A stretch of 7,293 nt of DNA from Actinomycetota bacterium. Its GTDB lineage: Bacteria > Actinomycetota > Actinomycetes > Nanopelagicales > Nanopelagicaceae. The notes beneath the pieces are model-generated. The model was not told the DNA's origin and searched no databases. It worked only from the letters and a program-made list of their open reading frames with translations. Shown one piece after another: positions 1 to 6,879 of the stretch. Within the stretch, counting starts at the first letter, position 1, and the number at the start of each line of letters is the position of its first letter. The position numbers were made by a program, and so were the translations under genes. The stretch lies in assembly GCA_947452525.1 (NCBI GenBank), contig CANGCW010000047.1, positions 1 to 7,293 on the forward strand. The letters run 5' to 3'.

Positions 1-1
1 C

Positions 2-1846
2 GATGTCTCACTTCGTGTAGTTGCCGACCATGCCCGTACAGCAATGATGTTGATTGGCGATGGCGTCCTGCCTGGCAATGAAGGCCGCGGCTACGTTCTT
101 CGTCGCATGATGCGCAGAACGATCCGCAACATGCGAATTCTCGGAGCTCCAGATCACAACACTGCAGAACTTATTACAGCCTCTATTGGCGCAATGGGAC
201 CTCAGTATCCAGAGTTGGTCGCAGATCAAGCTCGCATACTTGCTGTTGCAAACGCTGAAGAGGATTCATTCCTTCAGACCTTGAAGAGCGGAACCACTAT
301 CTTTGATGTTGCAGTAACCGAGACGAAGAGCAAGGTCCTCGCTGGCGACACCGTCTTTAAACTTCACGATACTTACGGCTTCCCATTCGATCTCACGCTC
401 GAAATGGCAACAGAGCAAGGTTTGACTGTTGATGAGAACGGTTTCCGTTCCCTCATGAAGGAGCAGAAGGAGCGCGCGAAGGCGGATGCCAAGGCGAAGA
501 AGACTGGTCATACTGATCTCTCCGAGTATCGCAACATTATTGACCGTGTAGGAGCAACCAAGTTCCTAGGGTATTCCGAGGTTTCAAGTGAAGCATCGCT
601 CAAGGCGATTCTCGTCAATGGCGCAGAGGTTGCTGAAGCAACTGTAGGCACAGATGTCGAGATCGTTCTCGATCGCACACCGTTCTACTCAGAAGCAGGC
701 GGACAGCTCGCTGATGGCGGAACAATAACCCTCTCAAACGGTGCCTCGATTGAGATTGATGATGTGCAGAGCCCGGTACCTGGTCTCTTTGTTCACCGCG
801 GACGCATCGTCGACGGCGCCGTTGTGCGCGATATCGATGTTCTAGCGAGCATCAATAACGAACGACGCATGGCCATCTCTCGCGCACACACAGCTACACA
901 TATGGTTCACAAGGCCTTCCGTGAAGCTCTTGGTGAAACGGCAACACAAGCAGGTTCTGAGAACGCTCCGGGTCGTTTCCGTTTTGATTTCCCAGCATCC
1001 GGTTCGGTCCCTGCTTCTGTCCTTGCGGACGTCGAGGCGCGCGTTAATTCTGTTCTGGTTGAGAACCTTGCTGTAACCGCAACGTCAATGTCGCAAGCTG
1101 AGGCGAAGGTGATCGGCGCTATGGCGCTCTTCGGCGAGAAGTATGGCGACACTGTTCGTGTTGTGAGTATTGGCGATTGGGCACGCGAACTCTGCGGCGG
1201 CACACACGTCTCCAGTTCTGCTCAACTCGGCCTAGTGAAGTTAACGAGCGAATCTTCCATCGGTGCAGGAGTTCGACGCGTTGAAGCTCTTGTTGGATTC
1301 GATGCCTTCGATTTCCTTGCGCGTGAGCATCTCCTCCTCAACTCTCTGACTGAAATTGTTAAGGGAGCAAAGATTGAAGAACTCCCTGAGCGCATCAGCT
1401 CGATGATCGAACGCATGAAGGATATTGAGAAGGAGCTCTCAGAGTTTAAGCTCGCAAAGGCGCTCACCGCAGCAGAGAAACTCCTCGGAAACTTTGAAGA
1501 TATCTCTGGTGCACAGACTCTTGTTGCCAAACTCGATTCCGGTATTGCACTTGATGATCTCCGTTCCATCGCCATCTCACTTCGAGAGCGCAAGGAAAAC
1601 TCTGTCGTAGTTCTCTCCTCTGAAGGAGAAGGTCGCGCGAATATCGTTGCTGCCGTGTCGTCAGGAGCTCGCGAGCGCGGGGTGAAGGCTGGTGCACTCA
1701 TTAAATCAGCTTCCGTACTTCTCGGCGGCGGCGGTGGCGGTAAGGATGACTTTGCACAGGGCGGCGGAACGAACTCAGCTAAGTTGGATGAGGCATTTAC
1801 GCTCATTCGCTCCGAGATTACATCTGCAATTAGCCAGAGCAAGTAG
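2..1846 (+). CDS. alaS: Alanyl-tRNA synthetase, 3' part (5' end cut by window)
   Basis: Attaches alanine to tRNA-Ala in the cytoplasm and hydrolyses mischarged Ser- or Gly-tRNA-Ala. The reading frame is open from base 2, giving 614 visible residues. AlaRS is usually about 880-900 residues, so roughly the first 270, with class II motifs 1 and 2, lie outside the window. ATG codons at 44 and 47 are internal, because family-typical sequence (SLRVVADHAR) precedes them. Visible, in order: motif 3 (GDGVLPGNEGRGYVLRR, residues about 19-35); the second half of the aminoacylation and tRNA-recognition region; the editing domain with its zinc ligands HTATH (residues 296-300) and CGGTH (398-402); then the C-Ala domain with six consecutive glycines (575-580) followed by the typical AQGGG...KLDEA block. 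The editing and C-Ala domains look intact. It ends in TAG, 13 nt before ruvX, and is probably the first or an early gene of the transcript. Identification is essentially certain. Confidence 0.98.
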   Translation, partial: DVSLRVVADHARTAMMLIGDGVLPGNEGRGYVLRRMMRRTIRNMRILGAPDHNTAELITASIGAMGPQYPELVADQARILAVANAEEDSFLQTLKSGTTIFDVAVTETKSKVLAGDTVFKLHDTYGFPFDLTLEMATEQGLTVDENGFRSLMKEQKERAKADAKAKKTGHTDLSEYRNIIDRVGATKFLGYSEVSSEASLKAILVNGAEVAEATVGTDVEIVLDRTPFYSEAGGQLADGGTITLSNGASIEIDDVQSPVPGLFVHRGRIVDGAVVRDIDVLASINNERRMAISRAHTATHMVHKAFREALGETATQAGSENAPGRFRFDFPASGSVPASVLADVEARVNSVLVENLAVTATSMSQAEAKVIGAMALFGEKYGDTVRVVSIGDWARELCGGTHVSSSAQLGLVKLTSESSIGAGVRRVEALVGFDAFDFLAREHLLLNSLTEIVKGAKIEELPERISSMIERMKDIEKELSEFKLAKALTAAEKLLGNFEDISGAQTLVAKLDSGIALDDLRSIAISLRERKENSVVVLSSEGEGRANIVAAVSSGARERGVKAGALIKSASVLLGGGGGGKDDFAQGGGTNSAKLDEAFTLIRSEITSAISQSK

Positions 1847-1859
1847 TTAGACCAGAGCG

Positions 1860-2294
1860 GTGAGCACTATCGGCCGTCGTATCGCCTTTGATTATGGCGA
1901 TGTGCGAACAGGTGTAGCTGTCTCTGATCCCCATGGCATCTTGGTCTCGCCGCATGCCACTTTGCTTACGCAGAGCACTACCTTTATTGCGGATCTGAAG
2001 GCAATATTTGTGGAGATGGAGCCGCAGTACATCGCGATCGGATCACCGCTTCACCTCTCGGGTGAACGAAGTGCCAAGATGGATTCGGTGCAAAACTTTA
2101 TTGAACTTCTCAAGACAATCTCCGACCTTCCAATCTTTCTTATAGACGAGCGTCTTACGACGGTCTCGGCGCAGAGCCGTATGCGCGACGCTGGAAAGAG
2201 CGCCAAGGAGAGTAAGGGATCCATCGATGCAGTAGCTGCTGCCACCATCTTGGAGCAAGCGCTCCATGCTGAGAAGAGCGGTTCTTTGAAATGA
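1860..2294 (+). CDS. ruvX: RuvX/YqgF family RNase H-fold nuclease (pre-16S rRNA processing / putative Holliday junction resolvase)
   Basis: 144 residues, normal for the family. YqgF/RuvX proteins have an RNase H-like fold; they are implicated in maturation of the 16S rRNA 5' end and have been proposed as Holliday junction resolvases, so the physiological substrate is less certain than the family assignment. Visible signatures: AFDYGDVRTGVAVSD at residues 9-23, with the first catalytic Asp at 11; GSPLHLSGE (61-69); the DERLTT motif with Glu97 (96-101); and the C-terminal DAVAAATILEQAL with Asp123. The expected acidic residues are therefore all present. The start is GTG at 1860: an in-frame TAG at 1848-1850 blocks any earlier start, and a later one would remove the FDYG strand. 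No strong Shine-Dalgarno is visible, so translation may depend on ribosomes leaving alaS 13 nt upstream. Its stop overlaps the mltG start by 4 nt (ATGA). Confidence 0.96.
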   Translation: MSTIGRRIAFDYGDVRTGVAVSDPHGILVSPHATLLTQSTTFIADLKAIFVEMEPQYIAIGSPLHLSGERSAKMDSVQNFIELLKTISDLPIFLIDERLTTVSAQSRMRDAGKSAKESKGSIDAVAAATILEQALHAEKSGSLK

Positions 2295-3295
2295 AGTTGA
2301 AGCGAAGGGATATTCTCGTTGTAGCCGGCACTATTGCCCTTGCTGCAGGAATTATTCCTGGCATTGTCCTTAACTCTCCATCGAAAGATTTTCCCCAAGG
2401 ATCTCCGGGTCCAGAAGTTACAGTTGTCATCAGGTCAGGGGAGTACGGCTCATCTATCGCCTCGAAGCTCTCCAGTCAGGGTGTCATTAAAAATTCATCG
2501 ACTTTTCTCTCTCTCATCGCAAAAGATTCGCGGGGGATGGCCATTACTCCTGGCGCACATCGGTTGCAGACCCATCTGCCTGCGCTTCAAGCGCTCAATC
2601 AACTCCTCGATAAGAATCGCAATTCTGGTTCCTTTGAAGTCAAAGAGGCGAGTACTTACCAAGATGTGATTAAGGGTCTCAAGGCAATCGGCGTGGATTC
2701 AACTAAAAAGGTCAGCGTTATACCTTATCTACCCAATCCATATGGTTCGCTCGAAGGTCAGCTCTTCCCGGCTATTTATTCCTTTGCACCAAAGACACCT
2801 ATCAACGATGCAATATCTACCATGGCGGAAAAGTTTCAGACTGAAGTGGCATCCACAAATCTTCTTCAGGGGTATCTGAAATACTCCGCATATGAAGTTC
2901 TCACTATCGCATCAATGGTCCAAATTGAGGGCGATCCCACCGATTATTCAAAGGTTGCTCGGGTTATTTATAACCGCTTGAAGATCGGCATGCCGCTCCA
3001 GCTCAACAGCACAGTGCAGTACGCCGCCAACCTTCGCGGACGTATTGCTCTCTCTCGCAATGCCACGAAGATTCAATCACCGTACAACACCTACCTTCAT
3101 GTTGGGCTACCTCCTACGCCCATCAGCAACCCAAGCACTCTTGCAATCGCTGCGTCGCTCAAACCTGCGGATGGCAATTGGCTCTACTTCATCACGGTGG
3201 CGCCACATGACACCAGATTCACCAACGAATTCGCAACTTTCCAGAGTTGGACAACTCTTTACAATAAGAATCTAGCGGCAGGTCGCTTCAGATGA
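2291..3295 (+). CDS. mltG: Endolytic murein transglycosylase MltG (YceG-like)
   Basis: 334 residues. MltG is a membrane-anchored lytic transglycosylase that cuts nascent glycan strands during peptidoglycan synthesis and is thought to set strand length. The N-terminus is KLKRR followed by one hydrophobic segment at about residues 8-27, giving a short cytoplasmic tail and an extracytoplasmic body. A LysM-like subdomain follows at about 43-108 (starts VTVVIRSGEYGSSIASKL). The YceG catalytic domain shows LEGQLFPAIYSF (154-165), the active-site block TIASMVQIEG (205-214), VARVIYNRL (222-230), LQLNSTVQYA (236-245) and SPYNTYLHVGLPPTPISNPS (263-282). By alignment from memory with E. coli MltG, Glu213 corresponds to the catalytic Glu218. 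The ATG at 2291 is right for the anchor and overlaps the ruvX stop by 4 nt; the Shine-Dalgarno is weak, which suggests translational coupling. It shares a second 4-nt overlap with aroE. The N-terminal tail is short compared with many high-GC actinobacterial homologues. Confidence 0.96.
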   Translation: MKLKRRDILVVAGTIALAAGIIPGIVLNSPSKDFPQGSPGPEVTVVIRSGEYGSSIASKLSSQGVIKNSSTFLSLIAKDSRGMAITPGAHRLQTHLPALQALNQLLDKNRNSGSFEVKEASTYQDVIKGLKAIGVDSTKKVSVIPYLPNPYGSLEGQLFPAIYSFAPKTPINDAISTMAEKFQTEVASTNLLQGYLKYSAYEVLTIASMVQIEGDPTDYSKVARVIYNRLKIGMPLQLNSTVQYAANLRGRIALSRNATKIQSPYNTYLHVGLPPTPISNPSTLAIAASLKPADGNWLYFITVAPHDTRFTNEFATFQSWTTLYNKNLAAGRFR

Positions 3296-4092
3296 TTCGC
3301 GCCGCGGTTTTAGGTTCGCCAATCTCTCATTCCCTATCACCTGCGATTCACAATGCTGCATATTCACTCTTGAATATCGAAGGTCAGTACACATCTTTTG
3401 AAGTTACAGAGAATGAACTCTCTGATTTTCTCATGCAGAAGAAGAAAGAGGGTTGGGATGGCTTCTCTCTCACCATGCCTCTGAAGGACTCCATCTTCTC
3501 GGCAGGTCTGCCAATTGAATTCGACCCAATTTCCAGATCTATTAAGTCCGCTAACACGATTTATGATTTACAGTCCAACCCCAAGACTACGTCAACGGAT
3601 TTCACCGCCTTCCAACGCCTCTTAACTCCAAGGATTGAAAGGGGAACGCGCGTTAATTTGCTCGGTGGCGGCGGAACCGCCCGAGCTGCACTTGGTGCAC
3701 TGAAAGAGAGCTCTCCGCGTATTTCGGTCTACCTCAGAGGGGGAGGAATCTCACGACGCGCCTCGGAACTTCGCGAACTTTTTCCGACTCTTGACTTCAC
3801 TTTCAAAACATTCGGGGATCCGCTAACCGATGCAGAGTTGTTGATTAATACAACGCCAGCAGGGTCTGCTGATATCTACGCCCCATCAGAGTTGGGTGGC
3901 GCATCCATCCTCTTCGAATCCCTTTATAAGCCCTGGCCAACCGCACTCGCAGCCTCTGCAACCGAGCGGAATCTCCACGTTATCTCTGGGAAAGAGCTCT
4001 TAGTCGAGCAGGCCCTGGACCAGATTCACCTCATGACAGGGAAATCCTTCGACTTCGACCTAATGCGCGAGAAACTACTCGGGGTTATCTGA
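3292..4092 (+). CDS. aroE: Shikimate dehydrogenase (NADP-dependent type expected)
   Basis: 266 residues, normal for AroE. It reduces 3-dehydroshikimate to shikimate with NADPH (shikimate pathway step 4, cytoplasm). The shikimate-binding half shows GSPISHSLSPAIHN at 8-21 (Ser14 and Ser16), SLTMPLKD (59-66) with catalytic Lys65, SANTI (86-90), and TSTDFTAF (100-107) with Thr102 and catalytic Asp103. The nucleotide-binding half has the glycine-rich loop LLGGGGTARAAL (123-134), INTTPAG (185-191), YKPWPT (212-217) and the C-terminal SGKELLVEQALDQ (232-244), whose Gln240 is expected to contact substrate. TMP-x-K and Y-x-PWPT resemble the M. tuberculosis enzyme rather than the E. coli form. Oddities: the usual NTD is STD here, and the loop after the second beta strand reads YLRGGG (147-152) with no NRT, though basic residues (Arg149, Arg155, Arg156) could still bind the NADP phosphate. 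The ATG at 3292 overlaps the mltG stop by 4 nt. Confidence 0.96.
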   Translation: MIRAAVLGSPISHSLSPAIHNAAYSLLNIEGQYTSFEVTENELSDFLMQKKKEGWDGFSLTMPLKDSIFSAGLPIEFDPISRSIKSANTIYDLQSNPKTTSTDFTAFQRLLTPRIERGTRVNLLGGGGTARAALGALKESSPRISVYLRGGGISRRASELRELFPTLDFTFKTFGDPLTDAELLINTTPAGSADIYAPSELGGASILFESLYKPWPTALAASATERNLHVISGKELLVEQALDQIHLMTGKSFDFDLMREKLLGVI

Positions 4093-4142
4093 AAGAATAA
4101 GGCCCTGCACCCATAACGGGTCGAGAAGATCAGGGGAGTTCT
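4093..4142 (+). other. 50-nt aroE-aroC intergenic spacer, the longest gap in the window
   Basis: This is the only junction with more than 13 non-coding bases. It contains a weak inverted repeat, ACCC (4109-4112) and GGGT (4118-4121), around a 5-nt loop. There is no U-run after it, so it does not look like an intrinsic terminator. The right end carries the aroC ribosome binding site. I saw no convincing -35/-10 pair here or just upstream in the aroE 3' end, although an internal promoter cannot be excluded by eye. Confidence 0.6.
4132..4138 (+). promoter_or_regulatory. Shine-Dalgarno of aroC
   Basis: AGGGGAG ends 4 nt before the aroC ATG at 4143. It is purine-rich and a fair match to the 16S rRNA tail, although the spacing is short. 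It is one of the few recognisable ribosome binding sites in the window. It fits aroC being translated independently after the 50-nt gap, unlike its coupled neighbours. Confidence 0.65.
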
Positions 4143-5327
4143 ATGTTGCGTTGGTTGACAGCTGGAGAGTCTCATGGCCCAGCCCTCACTGCAATCATCG
4201 AAGGTGCTCCTGCACATATTGAGATCCAGACTGCGGATATCGATCATGAACTCGGCCGACGTCGCCTAGGAGCCGGACGCGGTGCGCGCCAGAAGTTTGA
4301 GAAGGATGTTGTGCGCATCCTCGGTGGCGTACGTCATGGCGAGAGCCAAGGTGGCCCGATCTCAATCCTCATTGAAAACTCTGAGTGGCCCAAGTGGCAA
4401 GAAGTGATGTCCTCCGATCCTGTCGACGCAGAGCACCTTGCGACATTGGCACGAAATGCTCCGCTCTCTCGGCCACGTCCGGGTCATGCAGATCTAGCCG
4501 GAATGCAGAAGTATGACTTCACGGATGCGCGCCCAATCCTGGAACGTGCCAGCGCTCGCGAGACAGCCGCACGCGTCGCACTTGGAACTGTTGCGAAGGC
4601 ACTTTTGCGCCAAGTGGCCGGAATCGAAATTTTGAGCCATGTTCTCTCAATTGGCTCAATCCGTGTCCCAGAGAGCTCTCCACTTCCTGAGTACTCAGAT
4701 CTGAACTCAATCGATGAAGATGAGGTTCGCTGTTTTGATAAGGCAACTTCGGAAGCAATGTTGCGAGAGATTTCAGATGCGCATTCCTCTGGTGACACGC
4801 TAGGAGGAGTCGTTGAAGTTATCGCTTACAACCTTCCGCCTGGACTAGGTTCGCACACTCATTGGGATCGCCGCATCGATGCGCGTCTGGCTGCTGCGCT
4901 CATGGGCATCCAAGCAATCAAGGGCGTCGAAGTCGGTGATGGATTCACAACAGCAACACGACGTGGTTCTGTAGCGCATGATGAGATTGAACGCTCGTCA
5001 TCCGGAGCAATCATTCGTCGCACAGATCGCGCTGGTGGCACCGAAGGCGGAATGACTAATGGTGAACTTCTCCGCGTTCGTGCCGCAATGAAACCGATCT
5101 CAACTGTTCCAAAGGCGTTAGATACGATTGATGTTACAACGGGCGAACCTGCGAAGGCGATCAATCAACGTTCAGATGTCTGTGCAGTTCCAGCGGCGGG
5201 AGTTATCGCTGAAGCGATGGTTGCACTCGTGCTAGCCGATTCACTTCTTGAAAAGTTCGGCGGAGATAGCGTTGCGGAGACTAAGCGCAACTACGAGAAC
5301 TACCTCGCTCATATCAACATTCGATAA
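4143..5327 (+). CDS. aroC: Chorismate synthase
   Basis: 394 residues, typical of actinobacterial AroC (called aroF in M. tuberculosis). It converts 5-enolpyruvylshikimate-3-phosphate to chorismate, the last shikimate pathway step, using reduced FMN as a required cofactor although the reaction has no net redox change. Visible motifs: TAGESHGPAL (6-15) with catalytic His11; RRRLGAGRGARQKFEKD (39-55); GGVRHGESQGGPI (61-73); SRPRPGHADLAG (109-120) with the second catalytic His115; RASARETAARVA (135-146); AGGTEGGMTNGE (297-308), the FMN-site region, then RAAMKPIST (313-321); and RSDVCAVPAAGVIAEAM (343-359). All hallmark blocks are present and no truncation is seen. The ATG at 4143 places the TAGESHG block at the usual distance from the N-terminus. 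It follows the 50-nt gap after aroE, and its TAA stop lies 3 nt before the aroK ATG. A His-rich GLGSHTHWDRRIDARLA segment at 234-250 is normal for the family. Confidence 0.98.
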   Translation: MLRWLTAGESHGPALTAIIEGAPAHIEIQTADIDHELGRRRLGAGRGARQKFEKDVVRILGGVRHGESQGGPISILIENSEWPKWQEVMSSDPVDAEHLATLARNAPLSRPRPGHADLAGMQKYDFTDARPILERASARETAARVALGTVAKALLRQVAGIEILSHVLSIGSIRVPESSPLPEYSDLNSIDEDEVRCFDKATSEAMLREISDAHSSGDTLGGVVEVIAYNLPPGLGSHTHWDRRIDARLAAALMGIQAIKGVEVGDGFTTATRRGSVAHDEIERSSSGAIIRRTDRAGGTEGGMTNGELLRVRAAMKPISTVPKALDTIDVTTGEPAKAINQRSDVCAVPAAGVIAEAMVALVLADSLLEKFGGDSVAETKRNYENYLAHINIR

Positions 5328-5330
5328 TTG

Positions 5331-5855
5331 ATGCGCCAGATAATACTTATCGGCCCACCCGGCTCTGGAAAGAGTTCGATTGGCAAGGAGTTGGCAACAG
5401 CTCTTGGCTTAACTTTCATTGATACCGACGCTCTCATAGTTGAAGCAGAAGGACGAGCAATCTCCGACATCTTCGTCGATTCGGGAGAGGCTCATTTCAG
5501 AGAGATCGAAGAGCGAACTGTTGGGGAAGCCCTTCGCCTGGAAAATGTAGTGATTTCATTGGGTGGCGGTGCGGTTCTCTCCGAAGGTACCCAATCACTC
5601 ATCAAATCAGCATCTTCCAAAGGTGCTGAGGTAATCTTCTTTACCATCTCCCTGACAACAGCGGTAGAGCGAATCGGATTGAATAAAGAGCGCCCTATGT
5701 TATTGATTAACCCCAGACAGCAGTGGACCGCACTGATGCAGGCGCGGTTCGGCATCTACGAAGCCCTTGCTACGCGAACATATTCGACGGATGGGGCAGA
5801 TCCAAAGGTGCTTGCTCTTGAAATCACAAGCGATATGGAGGGATCTCATGCTTGA
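5331..5855 (+). CDS. aroK: Shikimate kinase
   Basis: 174 residues from the ATG at 5331. It phosphorylates shikimate at the 3-hydroxyl with ATP (step 5). Visible: Walker A GPPGSGKSS (8-16) with Lys14; FIDTDALI (29-36) with Asp31 and Asp33, Asp33 being the expected shikimate/Mg ligand; the shikimate-binding arginine in AHFREIE (54-60, Arg57); the glycine loop SLGGGAVL (76-83); the lid arginine in ERPML (120-124, Arg121); and Arg139 in ARFGIYEALA (138-147). All expected catalytic residues are therefore present. A TTG codon directly upstream (5328-5330) abuts the aroC stop and would add one Met. ATG is preferred as the stronger start codon and because the P-loop sits at its usual position either way. 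No Shine-Dalgarno is evident, so initiation probably depends on ribosomes terminating aroC at 5325-5327. The 3' end overlaps aroB by 8 nt. Confidence 0.96.
   Translation: MRQIILIGPPGSGKSSIGKELATALGLTFIDTDALIVEAEGRAISDIFVDSGEAHFREIEERTVGEALRLENVVISLGGGAVLSEGTQSLIKSASSKGAEVIFFTISLTTAVERIGLNKERPMLLINPRQQWTALMQARFGIYEALATRTYSTDGADPKVLALEITSDMEGSHA
5837..5843 (+). promoter_or_regulatory. Shine-Dalgarno of aroB, inside the aroK 3' end
   Basis: GGAGGGA lies within the last codons of aroK, with its GGAGG core ending 6 nt before the ATG at 5848. It is the strongest ribosome binding site seen in the window. It decides the aroB start in favour of 5848 over an in-frame ATG at 5767, which would add 27 residues unlike the family. 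Confidence 0.8.
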
Positions 5856-6879
5856 GATCGAGGTGAACGCGGAGCGCTCCTATAAAGTTGCGATTGGGGC
5901 GAAGTGGAGGGATGAGCTCAACTCCATCACTTCCAACTTCCAGAAGGTCGCCCTCATTGCACCCGAATTTTTAGTTGAGCACTACCAACTCTCACATGAG
6001 AATCTCTTTATCGTTCCTGATGGCGAGAGCCAGAAGAGTTACGCGACCATTGAATCGATATGGGAATTCCTAGGCGAACGTGGGATCGGCCGCAAAGATG
6101 CGATTGTTGGAATTGGTGGGGGAGCAACAACAGATCTCGCCGGCTTTGCAGCTGCTACATGGCTACGCGGAGTCGAATGGTTTGCGTTCCCGACTTCCCT
6201 TGCGGCGATGGTCGATGCCTCCGTTGGCGGAAAGACCGGCATTAATACCGGAAGTGGCAAGAACTTAGTTGGTTCCTTCTATTCGCCTTCCCGCGTAGTT
6301 ATTGATCGTGAATTCCTTAATTCTCTCTCAGAGCGCGATTACGCTGCAGGTCTTGCTGAGGTGATTAAGACCGGTTTAATAAGTGATGGTTTAATTCTTG
6401 AACTTCTCGATTCTCATCCAACCGTCGCCCAAGCGCGAACTGTTGAAGAAGAGTTAATAGCTCGATCAGTATCTGTGAAAGCGAGAGTTGTCAGCGCGGA
6501 TTTCACCGAGGGGAAACTTCGTGAGATTCTCAACTTTGGTCACACATTCGGGCATGCGGTTGAGAAAGATAGCGGCTACACCCTTCGCCATGGTGAAGCA
6601 GTGGCCGTTGGGCTTCACTTCGCACTTCTACTCTCAGAAGAACTCTCATCACTCGATAGAGCCGTCGTCGATAGAAGTGTCGCACTTCTCGCCGGGCTTG
6701 GTCTGCCTATCCACTACGAGGGCGACTTCGATCTCTTCATGAGGTTGATGCAGGGGGATAAGAAGAGCCGTTCGGGCAAGATGAGGTTTATCGGAATCGC
6801 CTCCATCGGTGAACCTGTTTGGTATGAAGAGGTAAACGCTGAGATTCTTCAGAGCGTCTATGAGAGGATGAGGTCATGA
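5848..6879 (+). CDS. aroB: 3-Dehydroquinate synthase
   Basis: 343 residues, slightly shorter than the usual 350-370. It cyclises DAHP to 3-dehydroquinate (step 2) with NAD+ and a divalent metal, usually zinc. The start is ATG 5848, supported by a strong Shine-Dalgarno; the frame stays open upstream to an ATG at 5767, but those 27 residues are only aroK read in another frame. Motifs: the N-terminal strand EIEVNAERSYKVAIG (3-17); PDGESQKS (57-64); the NAD-binding GIGGGATTDLAGF (88-100); PTSLAAMVDASVGGKTGIN (115-133); metal ligand Glu171 in GLAEVIKTGLI (168-178); LREILNFGHTFGHAVE (224-239) with His232 as second ligand and His236; HGEAVAVG (248-255) with His248 as third ligand; and a C-terminal lysine-rich loop GDKKSRSGKMRF (303-314). 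All the key active-site residues are present. It overlaps aroK by 8 nt and aroQ by 4 nt (ATGA), so translation of the three is probably coupled. Confidence 0.97.
   Translation: MLEIEVNAERSYKVAIGAKWRDELNSITSNFQKVALIAPEFLVEHYQLSHENLFIVPDGESQKSYATIESIWEFLGERGIGRKDAIVGIGGGATTDLAGFAAATWLRGVEWFAFPTSLAAMVDASVGGKTGINTGSGKNLVGSFYSPSRVVIDREFLNSLSERDYAAGLAEVIKTGLISDGLILELLDSHPTVAQARTVEEELIARSVSVKARVVSADFTEGKLREILNFGHTFGHAVEKDSGYTLRHGEAVAVGLHFALLLSEELSSLDRAVVDRSVALLAGLGLPIHYEGDFDLFMRLMQGDKKSRSGKMRFIGIASIGEPVWYEEVNAEILQSVYERMRS
6862..6868 (+). promoter_or_regulatory. Shine-Dalgarno of aroQ, inside the aroB 3' end
   Basis: GAGAGGA ends 7 nt before the aroQ ATG at 6876 and lies within aroB coding sequence. 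It supports the ATG that overlaps the aroB stop by 4 nt. A second purine run nearer the start (GAGGT, 6870-6874) is too close to be the main site. Confidence 0.6.

Noticed and set aside
1724..1741. GGC/GGT codon run resembling a short tandem repeat
   Set aside because: It encodes the six glycines conserved in the AlaRS C-terminal domain, so protein function explains it.
1222..1842. 206-codon open frame on the minus strand opposite the alaS 3' end
   Set aside because: It is a by-product of alaS codon bias: low-complexity Ser/Arg-rich product, no recognisable domain, and it lies wholly opposite clearly real coding sequence.
4048..4081. Possible promoter in the aroE 3' end (two TTCGAC hexamers)
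   Set aside because: No acceptable -10 hexamer sits at the right distance, and the hexamers encode part of the conserved aroE reading frame.
4109..4121. Possible terminator hairpin between aroE and aroC
   Set aside because: The stem is only 4 base pairs with a 5-nt loop and no T-tract follows, so it is too weak to call a terminator.
5767..5847. Longer aroB start giving a 370-residue protein
   Set aside because: The extra 27 residues do not resemble AroB and are aroK read in another frame; the strong Shine-Dalgarno and family N-terminus place the start at 5848.
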